Assembly (NCBI GenBank): GCA_905221325.1
Contig: CAJNCS010000010.1
Coordinates: 10,974 to 74,973 of the forward strand
Direction of reading: 5' to 3'
DNA: 64,000 nt
Source of the DNA: a bacterium
GTDB lineage: Bacteria; Bacillota; Bacilli; Lactobacillales; Streptococcaceae
A program made the position numbers and the translations under genes. Every line of letters starts with the position of its first letter. Position 1 is the stretch's first letter. This document shows, one piece after another, positions 46,719-55,954 of the stretch. The notes below the pieces were generated by a model. The model had not been told where the DNA came from, ran no database searches, and was given only the letters and a program-made list of their open reading frames with translations.

Positions 46719-49199
46719 ATGAAAGAAAGAATTAATGAATTAAAAACAAAAATGCTGCATTTTTTCCAGCAGCTAACTGCTAAATGGAAACAAAGACAAG
46801 CAGATAAGAAAATCGATAAAAAGGCGACCTCTTCTGATAAAGTTAGAAGGGCAGGATCTAATTTTGCTAGGGTTTTGAGTGGGTTTAAAATAGTCTTTAA
46901 TACTCTCTTTATCCTAGGTTTTATCGGTGGACTGTTTGGTGCTGGGGTGGCTATGGGTTATGGAGTTGCCCTATTTGACAAGGCCCAGGTCCCTCAAGCA
47001 GAAGAGTTGGTCAAGCAAGTGAAGGATATTGCCTCTATCTCAGAAATCACTTATTCTGACGGCAGTACCATTGCCTCGATCGAGGGCGATTTGTTGCGCA
47101 CTTCAGTCGCTTCAGGTGCTATTTCGGATAATCTTAAAAAGGCTATCATTGCGACAGAAGACGAGAATTTCAACGAGCACAAGGGAGTTGTGCCTAAGGC
47201 CGTTATTCGTGCGACCTTGGGAACTTTTGTTGGTCTGGGGTCATCCAGTGGTGGTTCTACCTTGACTCAGCAGGTTATCAAGCAGCAAGTGGTGGGGGAT
47301 GCTCCAACTCTAGCTCGTAAGGCCAAAGAAATCATTGATGCTCTAGCTTTAGAGCGGGCTATGGGTAAGGATGAGATTTTAACAACCTACCTCAACATAG
47401 CTCCGTTTGGTCGCAATCACAAAGGTCAGAATATTGCAGGTGCCCAGCAGGCTGCAGAAGGGATCTTTGGGGTTAAGGCTTCGGATCTAACGGTCCCTCA
47501 AGCAGCCTTTATCGCAGGATTGCCACAGAGTCCAATTAGTTACTCCCCTTATGAATCTGACGGTAGTATGAAGAGCGAGGAGGATTTGGCTCTGGGGGTC
47601 AAACGGGCTAGAGATGTTCTCTATAATATGTACCGGACAGGGGCTCTAAGTCAGGAAGATTACGATAAGTACAAAGATTATGACTTTAAGAAAGACTTCT
47701 TACCATCTGGTAGTGTCAGTGGTACTTCGCGTGACTATCTCTACTTCGCAACCTTGGCAGAAGCTACTGATCGGATGTATGACTATCTGATTCAGAGAGA
47801 TAATGTTTCTGTACAAGAGCAAAAGAATGAATCCATCCAGAAAGCTTATCGTGATTTAGCGACTAAGGAAATTGAAAATGGTGGATATAAGATTACGACG
47901 ACTATCAATAAAAATATTCATGCTGCGATGCAAAATGCGGTGGCAACCTACGGCTATCTGCTAGATGATTCGACAGGACAGCCTGAGGTGGGGAATGTCC
48001 TCATGGACAACCAAACAGGAGCTATTCTTGGATTTGTCGGTGGTCGCAATTATCAAAAAAATCAGAATAACCATGCTATCGATACAAAACGTTCTCCTGC
48101 TTCGACTACTAAGCCGATATTGGCTTACAGTATTGCCATTGACCAAGGTCTGATGGGAAGTGCAAGTATCTTATCAAACTATCCAACCAATTTTTCAAAC
48201 GGCAATCCTATCATGTATGTCAATAGTCCTGGTACAGGGATGATGACGTTAGGGGAGGCCCTCAATTACTCATGGAATATCCCAGCCTACTGGACTTATC
48301 GTACACTCCGAGAGAAGGGGGTTGATGTCAAAGGCTATATGGAAAAAATGGGTTATGAAATCCCAGAATATGGTATTGAGAGTTTACCGATGGGCGGAGG
48401 AATTGACGTTACAGTTGCTCAGCATACCAACGGGTATCAAACTCTGGCCAACAATGGAGTTTACCATAGGAAACATATGATCGCGAAGATCGAGTCAACA
48501 GATGGTCGAGTGGTATACGAGCACAAGGATAAACCTGTCCAAGTTTATTCAAAAGCGACAGCGACCATCATGCAAAGTTTGCTTCGCGATGTTATTTCAT
48601 CTCGGATTACCACAAGTTTCCAGACAGACTTGGCTACCATCAATCCAAGCCTCGCTAGCGCCGACTGGATTGGAAAAACTGGTACAACCAATGAAGACGA
48701 AAACATGTGGCTCATGCTTTCTACGCCTCGCTTGACCTTGGGTGGCTGGCTAGGTCACGATGACAACCGCCCACTAGCCAAAGGAGCAGGCCACTACCGC
48801 AATGCCAACTATATGGCCCACTTGGTTAATGCCATTCAACAAGCAAAACCTGGCATTTGGGGGAATGAGCGCTTTAATCTTGACTCAAGTGTGGCCAAGT
48901 CACAAGTTCTCAAGTCGACAGGGGAGAAACCGGGCAAGGTTTCAATCAATGGCAAAGAAATTAACGTTTCCGGTTCTACCGTAACAAGTTACTGGGCTAC
49001 TAAAGAAGGGGCGCCAGTAACCACCTATCGCTTTGCTATTGGAGGAAGCGATGCAGATTATCAGAATGCTTGGAAGAATATTCTAGGAAGCATTCCTGCA
49101 GTAACTCCTCCAAGCTCAAGTAGCGGTTCGGGAACAACAAGTTCGAGTGGCAATACTCAAAGTGGTTCTTCAGGACGTTCACGTCTGTTTAATCGCTAA
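46719..49199 (+). CDS. pbp1b: Class A penicillin-binding protein 1B
   Basis: An 826-aa bifunctional peptidoglycan synthase: a cytoplasmic basic N-terminus, one membrane segment (~62-85), a GT51 glycosyltransferase domain ([23 protein letters not shown]), and a transpeptidase domain with SxxK at SPASTTKP (~460), SWN in [10 protein letters not shown] and KTGTT at about 652. The Ser-rich C-terminal tail ([13 protein letters not shown]) is typical of streptococcal PBP1B. It polymerises and crosslinks the wall. Terminator at 49206-49247. Confidence 0.95.
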   Translation: MKERINELKTKMLHFFQQLTAKWKQRQADKKIDKKATSSDKVRRAGSNFARVLSGFKIVFNTLFILGFIGGLFGAGVAMGYGVALFDKAQVPQAEELVKQVKDIASISEITYSDGSTIASIEGDLLRTSVASGAISDNLKKAIIATEDENFNEHKGVVPKAVIRATLGTFVGLGSSSGGSTLTQQVIKQQVVGDAPTLARKAKEIIDALALERAMGKDEILTTYLNIAPFGRNHKGQNIAGAQQAAEGIFGVKASDLTVPQAAFIAGLPQSPISYSPYESDGSMKSEEDLALGVKRARDVLYNMYRTGALSQEDYDKYKDYDFKKDFLPSGSVSGTSRDYLYFATLAEATDRMYDYLIQRDNVSVQEQKNESIQKAYRDLATKEIENGGYKITTTINKNIHAAMQNAVATYGYLLDDSTGQPEVGNVLMDNQTGAILGFVGGRNYQKNQNNHAIDTKRSPASTTKPILAYSIAIDQGLMGSASILSNYPTNFSNGNPIMYVNSPGTGMMTLGEALNYSWNIPAYWTYRTLREKGVDVKGYMEKMGYEIPEYGIESLPMGGGIDVTVAQHTNGYQTLANNGVYHRKHMIAKIESTDGRVVYEHKDKPVQVYSKATATIMQSLLRDVISSRITTSFQTDLATINPSLASADWIGKTGTTNEDENMWLMLSTPRLTLGGWLGHDDNRPLAKGAGHYRNANYMAHLVNAIQQAKPGIWGNERFNLDSSVAKSQVLKSTGEKPGKVSINGKEINVSGSTVTSYWATKEGAPVTTYRFAIGGSDADYQNAWKNILGSIPAVTPPSSSSGSGTTSSSGNTQSGSSGRSRLFNR

Positions 49200-49205
49200 G
49201 ATAGA

Positions 49206-49247
49206 GTAGCAGCAAGGTTAGTAATTTCCCCTTGTTGCTACTTTTTT
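49206..49247 (+). terminator. pbp1b terminator
   Basis: GTAGCAGCAAGG (49206-49217), CCTTGTTGCTAC (49230-49241), TTTTTT. Confidence 0.85.
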
Positions 49248-49276
49248 CTTTGTTAGTTTCGTGTTACAATAGGAGT

Positions 49277-50188
49277 ATGAATCATTATCAGAAAAAGATT
49301 GTTAAGGGAACAGTATACTCGCTACTCTCAGGCCTAATCTGGGGGATTTGTGGGATTTTAGGAGAGTACTTTTTCACTCATTATCCAGTGTCTTCTGGAT
49401 GGATTACTTCTATGCGTTTACTAGTGGCGGGGAGTTTGGTTTTAGGTTTATCTGCTTTTCAGTTGCGTAGCCACTTGTTGGACATCTGGCGTGATAAAAA
49501 AAATTATCTACCTTTTTTAGCCTATGCTATTCTAGGTATTTTTTCTGTGCAGTTTTTCTTTTATCTCTGCGTTGAGTATTCGAATGCGACGACGGCGACC
49601 ATTTTGCAATTTATCAGCCCTGTTTTTATCCTGTTTTACAATCGAATCGTTTACCAGAAAAAGGCTTCGATTACAGCTGTTTTCTATGTTTTGATTGCCA
49701 TGCTAGGTGTTTTTTTGATGGCTACAAAAGGGGATTTGTCCCAGTTGTCCATGACACCTTTGGCTCTAGTGACAGGTTTGCTCAGTGCAGTAGGGGTCAT
49801 GTTTAATGTTATCCTGCCTCAGCGTTTTGCACGGCGCTACGGTTTCATTCCGACTGTTGGTTGGGGGATGATTCTGGCAGGACTCTTTAGTAATTTCCTT
49901 TACCCTATTTATCAGATAAGTTTTCAAGTGGATCTGGTAAGTGTGCTGATTTGTCTGACGATTGCCGTGTTTGGTACTGCTTTTGCCTTTTTCCTATCTA
50001 TGAAGGCCGTGTCCCTTGTTTCCCCGCTGGTTGTATCGGTGGTGAGTGCTAGCGAACCTCTTTCTTCAGCATTATTAAGTGTTCTTTTTCTGGGATTGGT
50101 CATGGATGGTTTTTTGGCCTTGGCTATGGTGTTGATTATCGTTCCGATGATTTTCTTATCTGTAGAAGAAGCAAAACAAGCCAAGTAA
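49277..50188 (+). CDS. DMT/EamA-family permease
   Basis: A 303-aa protein with ten membrane segments in two EamA repeats (first repeat GLIWGICGILGEYFF...). Drug/metabolite transporters export amino acids or metabolites; the substrate is unknown. I choose ATG 49277 (MNHYQKK). AGGAG lies only 1 nt before it, and an extended -10 TGTTACAAT (49262-49270) ends 6 nt before it, so the transcript may be leaderless. Confidence 0.82.
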   Translation: MNHYQKKIVKGTVYSLLSGLIWGICGILGEYFFTHYPVSSGWITSMRLLVAGSLVLGLSAFQLRSHLLDIWRDKKNYLPFLAYAILGIFSVQFFFYLCVEYSNATTATILQFISPVFILFYNRIVYQKKASITAVFYVLIAMLGVFLMATKGDLSQLSMTPLALVTGLLSAVGVMFNVILPQRFARRYGFIPTVGWGMILAGLFSNFLYPIYQISFQVDLVSVLICLTIAVFGTAFAFFLSMKAVSLVSPLVVSVVSASEPLSSALLSVLFLGLVMDGFLALAMVLIIVPMIFLSVEEAKQAK

Positions 50189-50208
50189 AGATGTTTATTT
50201 GATAGTTG

Positions 50209-50234
50209 AGGCTTCAAATTTGAAGCCTTTTTTG
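50209..50234 (+). terminator. Terminator after the EamA gene
   Basis: AGGCTTCAAATTTGAAGCCT followed by TTTTT. Confidence 0.88.
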
Positions 50235-50272
50235 GTAGAATAGGTATCATTATAATGAACCAGGAGGCGCCT

Positions 50273-50971
50273 ATGACTGCTACAAAAATGAATGCTCAAG
50301 AAATTATCCAATTTATCGCTAATGCTGAAAAGAAAACCAGTGTCAAAGTAACCTTTGAAGGAGAACTCGCAACTGCTGTGCCTAGCTCTGTTGTCAAACT
50401 AGGCAATGTTTTATTTGGAGACTGGAAGGACGTCGCTCCGCTTCTTGATGGTTTGGTAGAAAATCAAGACTATGTTGTTGAGCAAGATGCTCGTAATTCT
50501 GCAGTTCCTTTGCTAGATAAACGTGATATCAACGCTCGTATCGAGCCAGGTGCCATTATCCGTGACCAAGTGGAAATTGGTGACAATGCTGTTATCATGA
50601 TGGGAGCTGTTATCAATATCGGTGCTGAAATCGGAGCAGGAACCATGATTGACATGGGGGCTATCCTTGGTGGCCGTGCTATCGTTGGGAAAAACAGTCA
50701 CGTTGGTGCAGGTGCAGTTTTGGCAGGTGTGATTGAGCCAGCTAGTGCCGATCCAGTCCGTGTCGGGGACAATGTTCTCATCGGAGCCAATGCAGTGGTC
50801 ATTGAAGGTGTACAAATCGGTAGTGGTTCGGTTGTCGCTGCAGGAGCTATCGTGACTCAAAATGTTCCGGAAAATGTAGTGGTAGCAGGCGTTCCGGCTC
50901 GCATTATCAAAGAAATCGACAGCCAAACCCAACAAAAAACAGCGCTAGAAGATGCGCTTCGTACCTTGTAA
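50273..50971 (+). CDS. dapH: Tetrahydrodipicolinate N-acetyltransferase
   Basis: A 232-aa acyltransferase with a left-handed beta-helix built of hexapeptide repeats ([32 protein letters not shown]...). It acetylates tetrahydrodipicolinate in the acetyl branch of lysine/diaminopimelate synthesis. I choose ATG 50273 ([10 protein letters not shown]), preceded by AGGAGG. The deacetylase of the same branch follows at 51042. Confidence 0.92.
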   Translation: MTATKMNAQEIIQFIANAEKKTSVKVTFEGELATAVPSSVVKLGNVLFGDWKDVAPLLDGLVENQDYVVEQDARNSAVPLLDKRDINARIEPGAIIRDQVEIGDNAVIMMGAVINIGAEIGAGTMIDMGAILGGRAIVGKNSHVGAGAVLAGVIEPASADPVRVGDNVLIGANAVVIEGVQIGSGSVVAAGAIVTQNVPENVVVAGVPARIIKEIDSQTQQKTALEDALRTL

Positions 50972-50981
50972 TTGTAAAAGT

Positions 50982-51019
50982 AAAAAAAGAGGCGGAACCC
51001 TTTTTCCAGCCTCTTTCTG
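50982..51019 (+). terminator. Weak terminator between dapH and the deacetylase gene
   Basis: AAAGAGGC (50986-50993), a 14-nt loop, GCCTCTTT, then CTGC. The T tract is poor, so read-through into the next gene is likely. Confidence 0.55.
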
Positions 51020-51041
51020 CTATCAAAAGGAGGATCGATAG

Positions 51042-52172
51042 ATGTTAGATTTGATTCAGACTCGACGAGATTTGCACCAGATTCCAGAGATTGGCTTGGA
51101 GGAATTCAAGACTCAGGCATATTTGCTGGATGTGATTGAGAAATTGACTGCGGGCAAGGATTTTGTTCAAGTCCGCACCTGGCGGACAGGGATTTTGGTT
51201 TATTTGCAGGGATATCAGCCTGAGCGCACCATTGGTTGGCGCACGGATATTGATGGACTCCCTATCCTTGAACAAACGGGCCTTACTTTTTCTTCCCAAC
51301 ACCAAGGTCGTATGCATGCTTGTGGACATGATTTTCATATGACCATTGCCTTGGGCTGTCTTGAGCGTGCCCTTGAGGAGCAACCAAAGAATAATCTGCT
51401 TTTTCTGTTTCAACCTGCTGAAGAAAATGAAGCGGGTGGTATGCTCATGTATGAGGACGGTGCTTTTGGGGACTGGTTACCAGACCAGTTTTATGGACTC
51501 CATGTTCGGCCAGATTTGAAAGTTGGCCAGATTGCGACCAATACCCATACACTCTTTGCAGGGACTTGCGAAGTTAAGATCCGTTTCAAAGGCAAAGGCG
51601 GCCATGCAGCCTTTCCGCATGAAGCCAATGATGCTTTGGTGGCTGCTAGTTACTTTGTGACCCAAGTACAGTCAGTGGTCAGCCGCAATGTCAATCCAAT
51701 CGAGGGAGCAGTAGTGACCTTTGGTGTTTTTCAAGCTGGAACCACCAACAATGTCATCACAGATACAGCCTTTTTGCATGGAACCATTCGCGCCTTGACC
51801 CAGGATATGAGCCTACTAGTACAAAAAAGAGTCAAGACAGTAGCAGAAGGGGTTGCAGCAGCCTTTGATATGGAAGTCGAAGTGGAACTCAAGCAAGGAG
51901 GCTACCTACCTGTTGAGAACAATCCAGCCTTGGCGCGTGAACTGATGACATTCTTTGAAGAAAAAGAAGGAATCGAGCTGATTGATATCGAGCCTGCTAT
52001 GACTGGCGAGGATTTTGGTTATCTCCTTTCAAAGGTTGATGGGGTTATGTTTTGGCTAGGTATTGATAGTCCCTACGCCCTTCACCACCCTCAGATGAGT
52101 CCTAAGGAAGAAGCTTTAACCATTGGGATGGATGCGGTCTCTAGTTTTCTCAAAAAGAAGGCAGCAGAGTAG
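51042..52172 (+). CDS. dapL: N-acetyldiaminopimelate deacetylase
   Basis: A 376-aa M20-family amidohydrolase: [25 protein letters not shown] and [13 protein letters not shown] with the metal ligands, and the lid domain [19 protein letters not shown]. With DapH it completes the acetyl branch of diaminopimelate synthesis, supplying wall crosslinks and lysine. AGGAGG precedes ATG 51042. The gene symbol is used for this enzyme in streptococci, while dapL also names an aminotransferase elsewhere. Confidence 0.9.
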   Translation: MLDLIQTRRDLHQIPEIGLEEFKTQAYLLDVIEKLTAGKDFVQVRTWRTGILVYLQGYQPERTIGWRTDIDGLPILEQTGLTFSSQHQGRMHACGHDFHMTIALGCLERALEEQPKNNLLFLFQPAEENEAGGMLMYEDGAFGDWLPDQFYGLHVRPDLKVGQIATNTHTLFAGTCEVKIRFKGKGGHAAFPHEANDALVAASYFVTQVQSVVSRNVNPIEGAVVTFGVFQAGTTNNVITDTAFLHGTIRALTQDMSLLVQKRVKTVAEGVAAAFDMEVEVELKQGGYLPVENNPALARELMTFFEEKEGIELIDIEPAMTGEDFGYLLSKVDGVMFWLGIDSPYALHHPQMSPKEEALTIGMDAVSSFLKKKAAE

Positions 52173-52183
52173 AGGAATTGTCT

Positions 52184-52723
52184 ATGAAAGCAGAACTACG
52201 CAAGCAAGTCTTGCAAGAAATGAAGGCTCTATCTCAGGAACAAAAACAGGCTATGGATCGAGCTTTAACAAAACGATTTTTGAATCACTCCTTTTATCAA
52301 GAAGCCAAGGTCATCGCAACCTATCTCTCTTTTCCGCACGAATTTCAAACGCAGGAACTAATCGAACAGGCGCTAAGAGATGGCAAGAAGGTTCTGATAC
52401 CTAAAACCTATCCCAAGGGGCGCATGGAGTTTGTGGTTTACGATCCACAACAGTTGGTAAAAACTTCCTTTGGCTTACTGGAACCCCAAGGGAACTTGGA
52501 AGTGGTGGATGCTTCTCAGATTGATTTGATTCATGTTCCGGGCTTGGCTTTTACAACAGAGGGCTATCGGATTGGATACGGCGGGGGCTACTACGACCGC
52601 TATTTGGAGAATTTTGCTGGGGATAGCATGAGTACAATCTATTCTTGTCAAGTTCAGGAGTTTAACTCGGAAGACCATGATGTTCCCGTTCAGGAGGTGC
52701 TAATCTATGAAGGAAATCTTTGA
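52184..52723 (+). CDS. 5-formyltetrahydrofolate cyclo-ligase family protein
   Basis: A 179-aa protein with the family signature PGLAFTTEGYRIGYGGGYYDRYL. It converts 5-formyl-THF to 5,10-methenyl-THF using ATP. I choose ATG 52184 (MKAELRKQV), with AGAGGAATTG upstream, over the TTG at 52178. It overlaps the rhomboid gene by 17 nt, so translation is coupled. Confidence 0.9.
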   Translation: MKAELRKQVLQEMKALSQEQKQAMDRALTKRFLNHSFYQEAKVIATYLSFPHEFQTQELIEQALRDGKKVLIPKTYPKGRMEFVVYDPQQLVKTSFGLLEPQGNLEVVDASQIDLIHVPGLAFTTEGYRIGYGGGYYDRYLENFAGDSMSTIYSCQVQEFNSEDHDVPVQEVLIYEGNL

Positions 52724-53387
52724 CAAACGCTACCCTGTGACTAGTTTTTTCCTCCTAGTGACGGCTTTGGTATTTCTATTGATGTTGGTTACTACGGGTA
52801 TCAACTTTGACCATGTAAAAACTCTGTTTCAGTTTGGAGCTATGTATGGGCCAATCATTCGCCTGTTCCCAGAGCAGGTATGGCGCCTTTTTTCGGCTAT
52901 ATTTGTGCATATTGGTTGGGAGCATTTCATTGTTAATATGATTTCACTTTACTTTCTTGGACGACAGGTGGAGGAGATTTTCGGCTCCAAGCAGTTCTTC
53001 TTTCTCTATCTCTTATCAGGAATGATGGGGAATCTCTTCGTTTTTGCTTTTACACCGAAAACCCTAGCGGCAGGAGCATCCACCTCCCTCTATGGGCTAT
53101 TTGCAGCGATCATCGTCTTGCGCTATGCAACTCGCAATCTCTATATCCAGCAGTTGGGGCAATCCTATCTGACGCTTTTCGTGCTAAATATTATTGGCAG
53201 TGTTATGATTCCAGGAATTAGCCTAGCAGGACATATTGGTGGTGCAGTAGGCGGTGCCTTTCTAGCAGTCATCTTTCCAGTCAAATGGGAAAAAAGGATG
53301 TTTAGTACCAGCCAGCGAATCGGAGCAACTCTACTTTTTGTCGCACTAGCCGTTTTCCTTTTCTACAAAGGAATGAGCTATGTGTAA
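52707..53387 (+). CDS. Rhomboid-family intramembrane serine protease
   Basis: A 226-aa protein with six membrane segments and the rhomboid signatures: HIGWEHFIVN (loop), GASTSLYGLFAA with the catalytic Ser, and GHIGGAVGGAFLA with the catalytic His. It cleaves within membrane segments; the substrates are unknown. It is the last gene of the dapH-deacetylase-ligase-rhomboid group and is followed by the terminator at 53404-53435. Confidence 0.88.
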   Translation: MKEIFDKRYPVTSFFLLVTALVFLLMLVTTGINFDHVKTLFQFGAMYGPIIRLFPEQVWRLFSAIFVHIGWEHFIVNMISLYFLGRQVEEIFGSKQFFFLYLLSGMMGNLFVFAFTPKTLAAGASTSLYGLFAAIIVLRYATRNLYIQQLGQSYLTLFVLNIIGSVMIPGISLAGHIGGAVGGAFLAVIFPVKWEKRMFSTSQRIGATLLFVALAVFLFYKGMSYV

Positions 53388-53403
53388 GGGATGGAATAGT
53401 TAA

Positions 53404-53435
53404 AAAGCTACTCAAAAAATGAGTAGCTTTTTTTG
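53404..53435 (+). terminator. Terminator after the rhomboid gene, fused to a CRISPR repeat
   Basis: AAAAGCTACTCA, AAAAA, TGAGTAGCTTTTTTT. The T run (53429-53435) is also the first bases of the repeat-like sequence that follows, so the CRISPR remnant abuts it directly. Confidence 0.88.
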
Positions 53436-53525
53436 GAACCATTCGAAACAACACAGCTCTAAAACCATACCTTTGCAGTTCCAACTGTGAGGCCTTGTTT
53501 TGGAACCATTCGAAACAACACAGCA
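53431..53525 (-). CRISPR. Type II-A mini-array remnant: repeat, 31-nt spacer, repeat
   Basis: Read on the minus strand, 53466-53431 is a 36-nt repeat starting GTTTTAGAGCTGTG and ending GGTTCCAAAA. It matches, as I remember it, the S. thermophilus CRISPR3 repeat except for its terminal base. Next to it is a 31-nt spacer (53467-53497), then the first 28 nt of a second copy (53498-53525, exact) that runs into the tracrRNA body instead of completing the repeat. A terminal-base change is typical of the last repeat of an array. No leader is visible. Confidence 0.85.
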
Positions 53526-53588
53526 AGTTAAAATAAGGCTTTGTCCGTACACAACTTGAAAAAGTGCGCACGATTCGGTGCTTTTTAT
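53498..53588 (+). ncRNA. Orphan type II-A tracrRNA fused to a CRISPR repeat
   Basis: After 28 nt identical to the repeat complement (53498-53525) come AAGTTAAAATAAGG, which pairs with the repeat start GTTTTAGAGC, the nexus GGCTTTGTCC (53538-53547), the hairpin ACTTGAAAAAGT (53555-53566), and a terminal stem GCAC/GTGC (53569-53582) ending in TTTTT. These are the parts of Cas9 tracrRNAs of the S. pyogenes / S. thermophilus CRISPR3 type. The terminal stem is weaker than usual (GCACGATTCGGTGC instead of a CACCG/CGGTG stem). No promoter stands directly upstream, since a terminator does, and no cas9 is in the window. Confidence 0.85.
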
Positions 53589-53754
53589 TTTATTATACTA
53601 ACTCATTGTACTCCTATTTTTAGAAAAAAACAAATAATATCGTAGCGCTTTCATAAAATTCGAGATCAATTCGATGGAGCTTGTAAGTGGGTTAACTGAG
53701 AAATATGATTTCCTTTTGTTGGTTTATATGTTCGGGATGATAGCAATACAAAAT
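53589..53754. other. Non-coding stretch between tracrRNA remnant and galU terminator
   Basis: AT-rich, no credible ORF. It is likely the original flank beyond the tracrRNA. I saw no cas gene fragment in any frame. Confidence 0.5.
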
Positions 53755-53793
53755 AAAAAGAACTGGGATAATTAACTATCCTAGTTCTTTTTT
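53755..53793. terminator. Bidirectional terminator after galU
   Basis: AAGAACTGGGATA, ATTAAC, TATCCTAGTTCTT with one mismatch, flanked by A and T tracts. Confidence 0.85.
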
Positions 53794-53808
53794 ATATGAA
53801 CTGTTCTT

Positions 53809-54708
53809 CTATTTCCCCTCAGCTAACTCTTTTCCGAGTTGAATGAGATAGTCTTTCAAGTCGTCTTTGACTTGTGGGTGTTTAAGAGCGTAGTCGATGG
53901 AGGTTTTCATAAAGCCAAACTTGTCTCCGACATCGTAACGAGCTCCCTTGAATTCACGAGCAAATACACGTTGTGTTTTATTGAGGGTATCGATTGCATC
54001 TGTCAGCTGAATTTCATTTCCTGCACCTGGAGCTTGGTTTTCGAGGATTTGGAAAATTTCAGGAGTGAGGAGGTAGCGCCCAATGATAGCAAGGTCGCTA
54101 GGGGCATCCTCTGGAGCTGGTTTTTCAACGAAGGTTTCAACGCTGTAAAGGCCGTCTTTTCCTTCGCCTTGCGGAGCAATAACCCCGTAAGCAGATACTT
54201 CGTCATGAGGGACAGGCATAACAGCGATAGTAGACGCGTGGGTACGCTCGTAGTCATCCATGAGTTGTTTGGTGAGCGGAACAGCTTTTTCGTTGGTGAT
54301 ATCCATTAAGTCATCACCAAGCATAACGATAAAAGGTTCATTTCCGACGAAAGCTTTAGCCTGCAAAACAGCATCTCCGAGACCACGTGGATGTGTTTGG
54401 CGGATAAAATGCAGACGCATACCAGTTGTCTCATCAACCAGCTTCAAAAGATCTGTTTTTCCTTTTTCTTTGAGGTTATATTCCAATTCGAAGTTTGAGT
54501 CGAAATGGTCCTCAATGGAACGTTTTGACTTACCCGTAACAACCAAGATATCTTCGATTCCAGACTTGAGGGCTTCTTCAACGATAAACTGGATAGTTGG
54601 CTTGTCTACGATTGGCAACATTTCCTTGGCCAAGGCCTTAGTTGCTGGGAGGAAACGAGTTCCCAATCCAGCGGCAGGGATGACTGCTTTTCTGACTTTT
54701 TGTTTCAT
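53809..54708 (-). CDS. galU: UTP-glucose-1-phosphate uridylyltransferase
   Basis: A 299-aa nucleotidyltransferase with [31 protein letters not shown] and VEKP motifs. It makes UDP-glucose for capsule, glycolipid and galactose metabolism. It follows gpsA by 22 nt, with AGGAAC upstream, and ends before the bidirectional terminator. The product is essential for capsule in pneumococci. Confidence 0.96.
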   Translation of the reverse strand: MKQKVRKAVIPAAGLGTRFLPATKALAKEMLPIVDKPTIQFIVEEALKSGIEDILVVTGKSKRSIEDHFDSNFELEYNLKEKGKTDLLKLVDETTGMRLHFIRQTHPRGLGDAVLQAKAFVGNEPFIVMLGDDLMDITNEKAVPLTKQLMDDYERTHASTIAVMPVPHDEVSAYGVIAPQGEGKDGLYSVETFVEKPAPEDAPSDLAIIGRYLLTPEIFQILENQAPGAGNEIQLTDAIDTLNKTQRVFAREFKGARYDVGDKFGFMKTSIDYALKHPQVKDDLKDYLIQLGKELAEGK

Positions 54709-54730
54709 AAATGTTCCTTTCTATAAAGGT

Positions 54731-55747
54731 CTATGACCATTCGTTTTCTGCTTTAAATTCATTGCTCATGATGTCAGTGATTGCTTCTTTGATATTGACA
54801 CCTTCATAGATAACTCGGTAAATAGCCTGTGTGATTGGCATGTAGACACCCAATTCCTGAGCCAGTTCGTAAGCTGCTCGAGTCGTTGAGATGCCTTCGA
54901 TGACCATGCCCATGTTTGCTTCGATGTCTGCGAGGGATTCTCCGCGGCCGAGAGCATTACCGGCTCTCCAGTTACGAGAGTGGACAGATGTTCCCGTTAC
55001 AATCAAATCCCCAACTCCAGAAAGACCGCTATAAGTTAGAGGATTTGCCCCAAGAGCGACTCCTAGACGGGTGATTTCTGCCAAGCCACGTGCAATGATA
55101 GCCGCCTTGGCATTGTCGCCAAACCCTAGTCCATGTAGTGCCCCAGCGCCAACTGCAATGATGTTTTTGAGAGCACCAGCGGTTTCAACCCCGATAACAT
55201 CCGTATTAGTATAGAGACGGAAGTAGTGATTGCTAAAGAGATTTTGGACGTACTGAGCAGTTTCGAGGTCTTTAGAGGCTGCTGTAATCAAGGTAATATC
55301 CCGTACAATAGTTTCCTCAGCATGGCTCGGTCCTGAAACAACGACGATATCACTGCGAAGGTCAGCTGGGATTTCCTCTTCAAGAATAGTTGATAGACGT
55401 TTGTGGCTATCTGGTTCCAATCCTTTGGAGGCATGCATGATGACAACCTTGTGATCGAGTACCTTTGCTACTTGTTGGGCAACCAGTCTCGTTACTTTTG
55501 TTGGGACAACAAATAAAACAGCGTCTACATTTTTCAATGTTTCTCCTAAGTCATGGTAGGCCTTGATGTTTTCGTCAAGTAGGATGTCTTTAAAGTAGCG
55601 TTTGTTTGTATGTTGGCTATTGATTTCATCGATTTGGTCAGGAATATTTCCCCAAATCCGAACCTCGTGTCCATTGTCGTTTAGAACCTGCGAAAGGGCA
55701 GTTCCCCAAGAACCAGGACCCAAGACAGCGATGGTTTGTTTCTTCAT
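54731..55747 (-). CDS. gpsA: Glycerol-3-phosphate dehydrogenase [NAD(P)+]
   Basis: A 338-aa enzyme with the N-terminal nucleotide-binding site [17 protein letters not shown], the KGLEP motif, and the C-terminal substrate domain ([33 protein letters not shown]). It makes glycerol-3-phosphate for phospholipids and teichoic acids. It is first in gpsA-galU, with an extended -10 TGGTAAAAT at 55786-55778 on the minus strand and AAGGAGGAGAAG before the ATG. Confidence 0.96.
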   Translation of the reverse strand: MKKQTIAVLGPGSWGTALSQVLNDNGHEVRIWGNIPDQIDEINSQHTNKRYFKDILLDENIKAYHDLGETLKNVDAVLFVVPTKVTRLVAQQVAKVLDHKVVIMHASKGLEPDSHKRLSTILEEEIPADLRSDIVVVSGPSHAEETIVRDITLITAASKDLETAQYVQNLFSNHYFRLYTNTDVIGVETAGALKNIIAVGAGALHGLGFGDNAKAAIIARGLAEITRLGVALGANPLTYSGLSGVGDLIVTGTSVHSRNWRAGNALGRGESLADIEANMGMVIEGISTTRAAYELAQELGVYMPITQAIYRVIYEGVNIKEAITDIMSNEFKAENEWS

Positions 55748-55853
55748 CTTCTCCTCCTTTTAAGAGTTCTTCTTTTCATTTTACCATAAAAAGCCTTTTC
55801 ATGCATTACTTGCGAGTGAAAGCGCACTATTTTATAATTAAGAAAACGCCTTT

Positions 55854-55932
55854 GACAAGATTCCTCTTTTTTGCTAGAATAGCATCAACATGAAAGAATG
55901 AGAGGAGCTGGCGAATTTCGTCACTCCCTTTT
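55854..55932 (+). promoter_or_regulatory. patA leader: promoter, MKE mini-ORF and attenuator hairpin
   Basis: TTGACA and TAGAAT with a 17-bp spacer lie at about 55853-55881. The leader then holds ATGAAAGAATGA (Met-Lys-Glu-stop), followed by the hairpin GGAG-C-TGGCGAA / TTCGTCA-CTCC (55904-55927) and CTTTT. In pneumococci a transcriptional attenuator upstream of patA is known to limit efflux, and its loss gives constitutive fluoroquinolone resistance. Confidence 0.75.
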
Positions 55933-55954
55933 GTCTATCTGATTAGGAGGAAGT

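Noticed and set aside
53589..53754. A cas9 or csn2 fragment beside the tracrRNA remnant
   Set aside because: All frames are broken by stops and none shows Cas motifs; only AT-rich non-coding DNA is visible.
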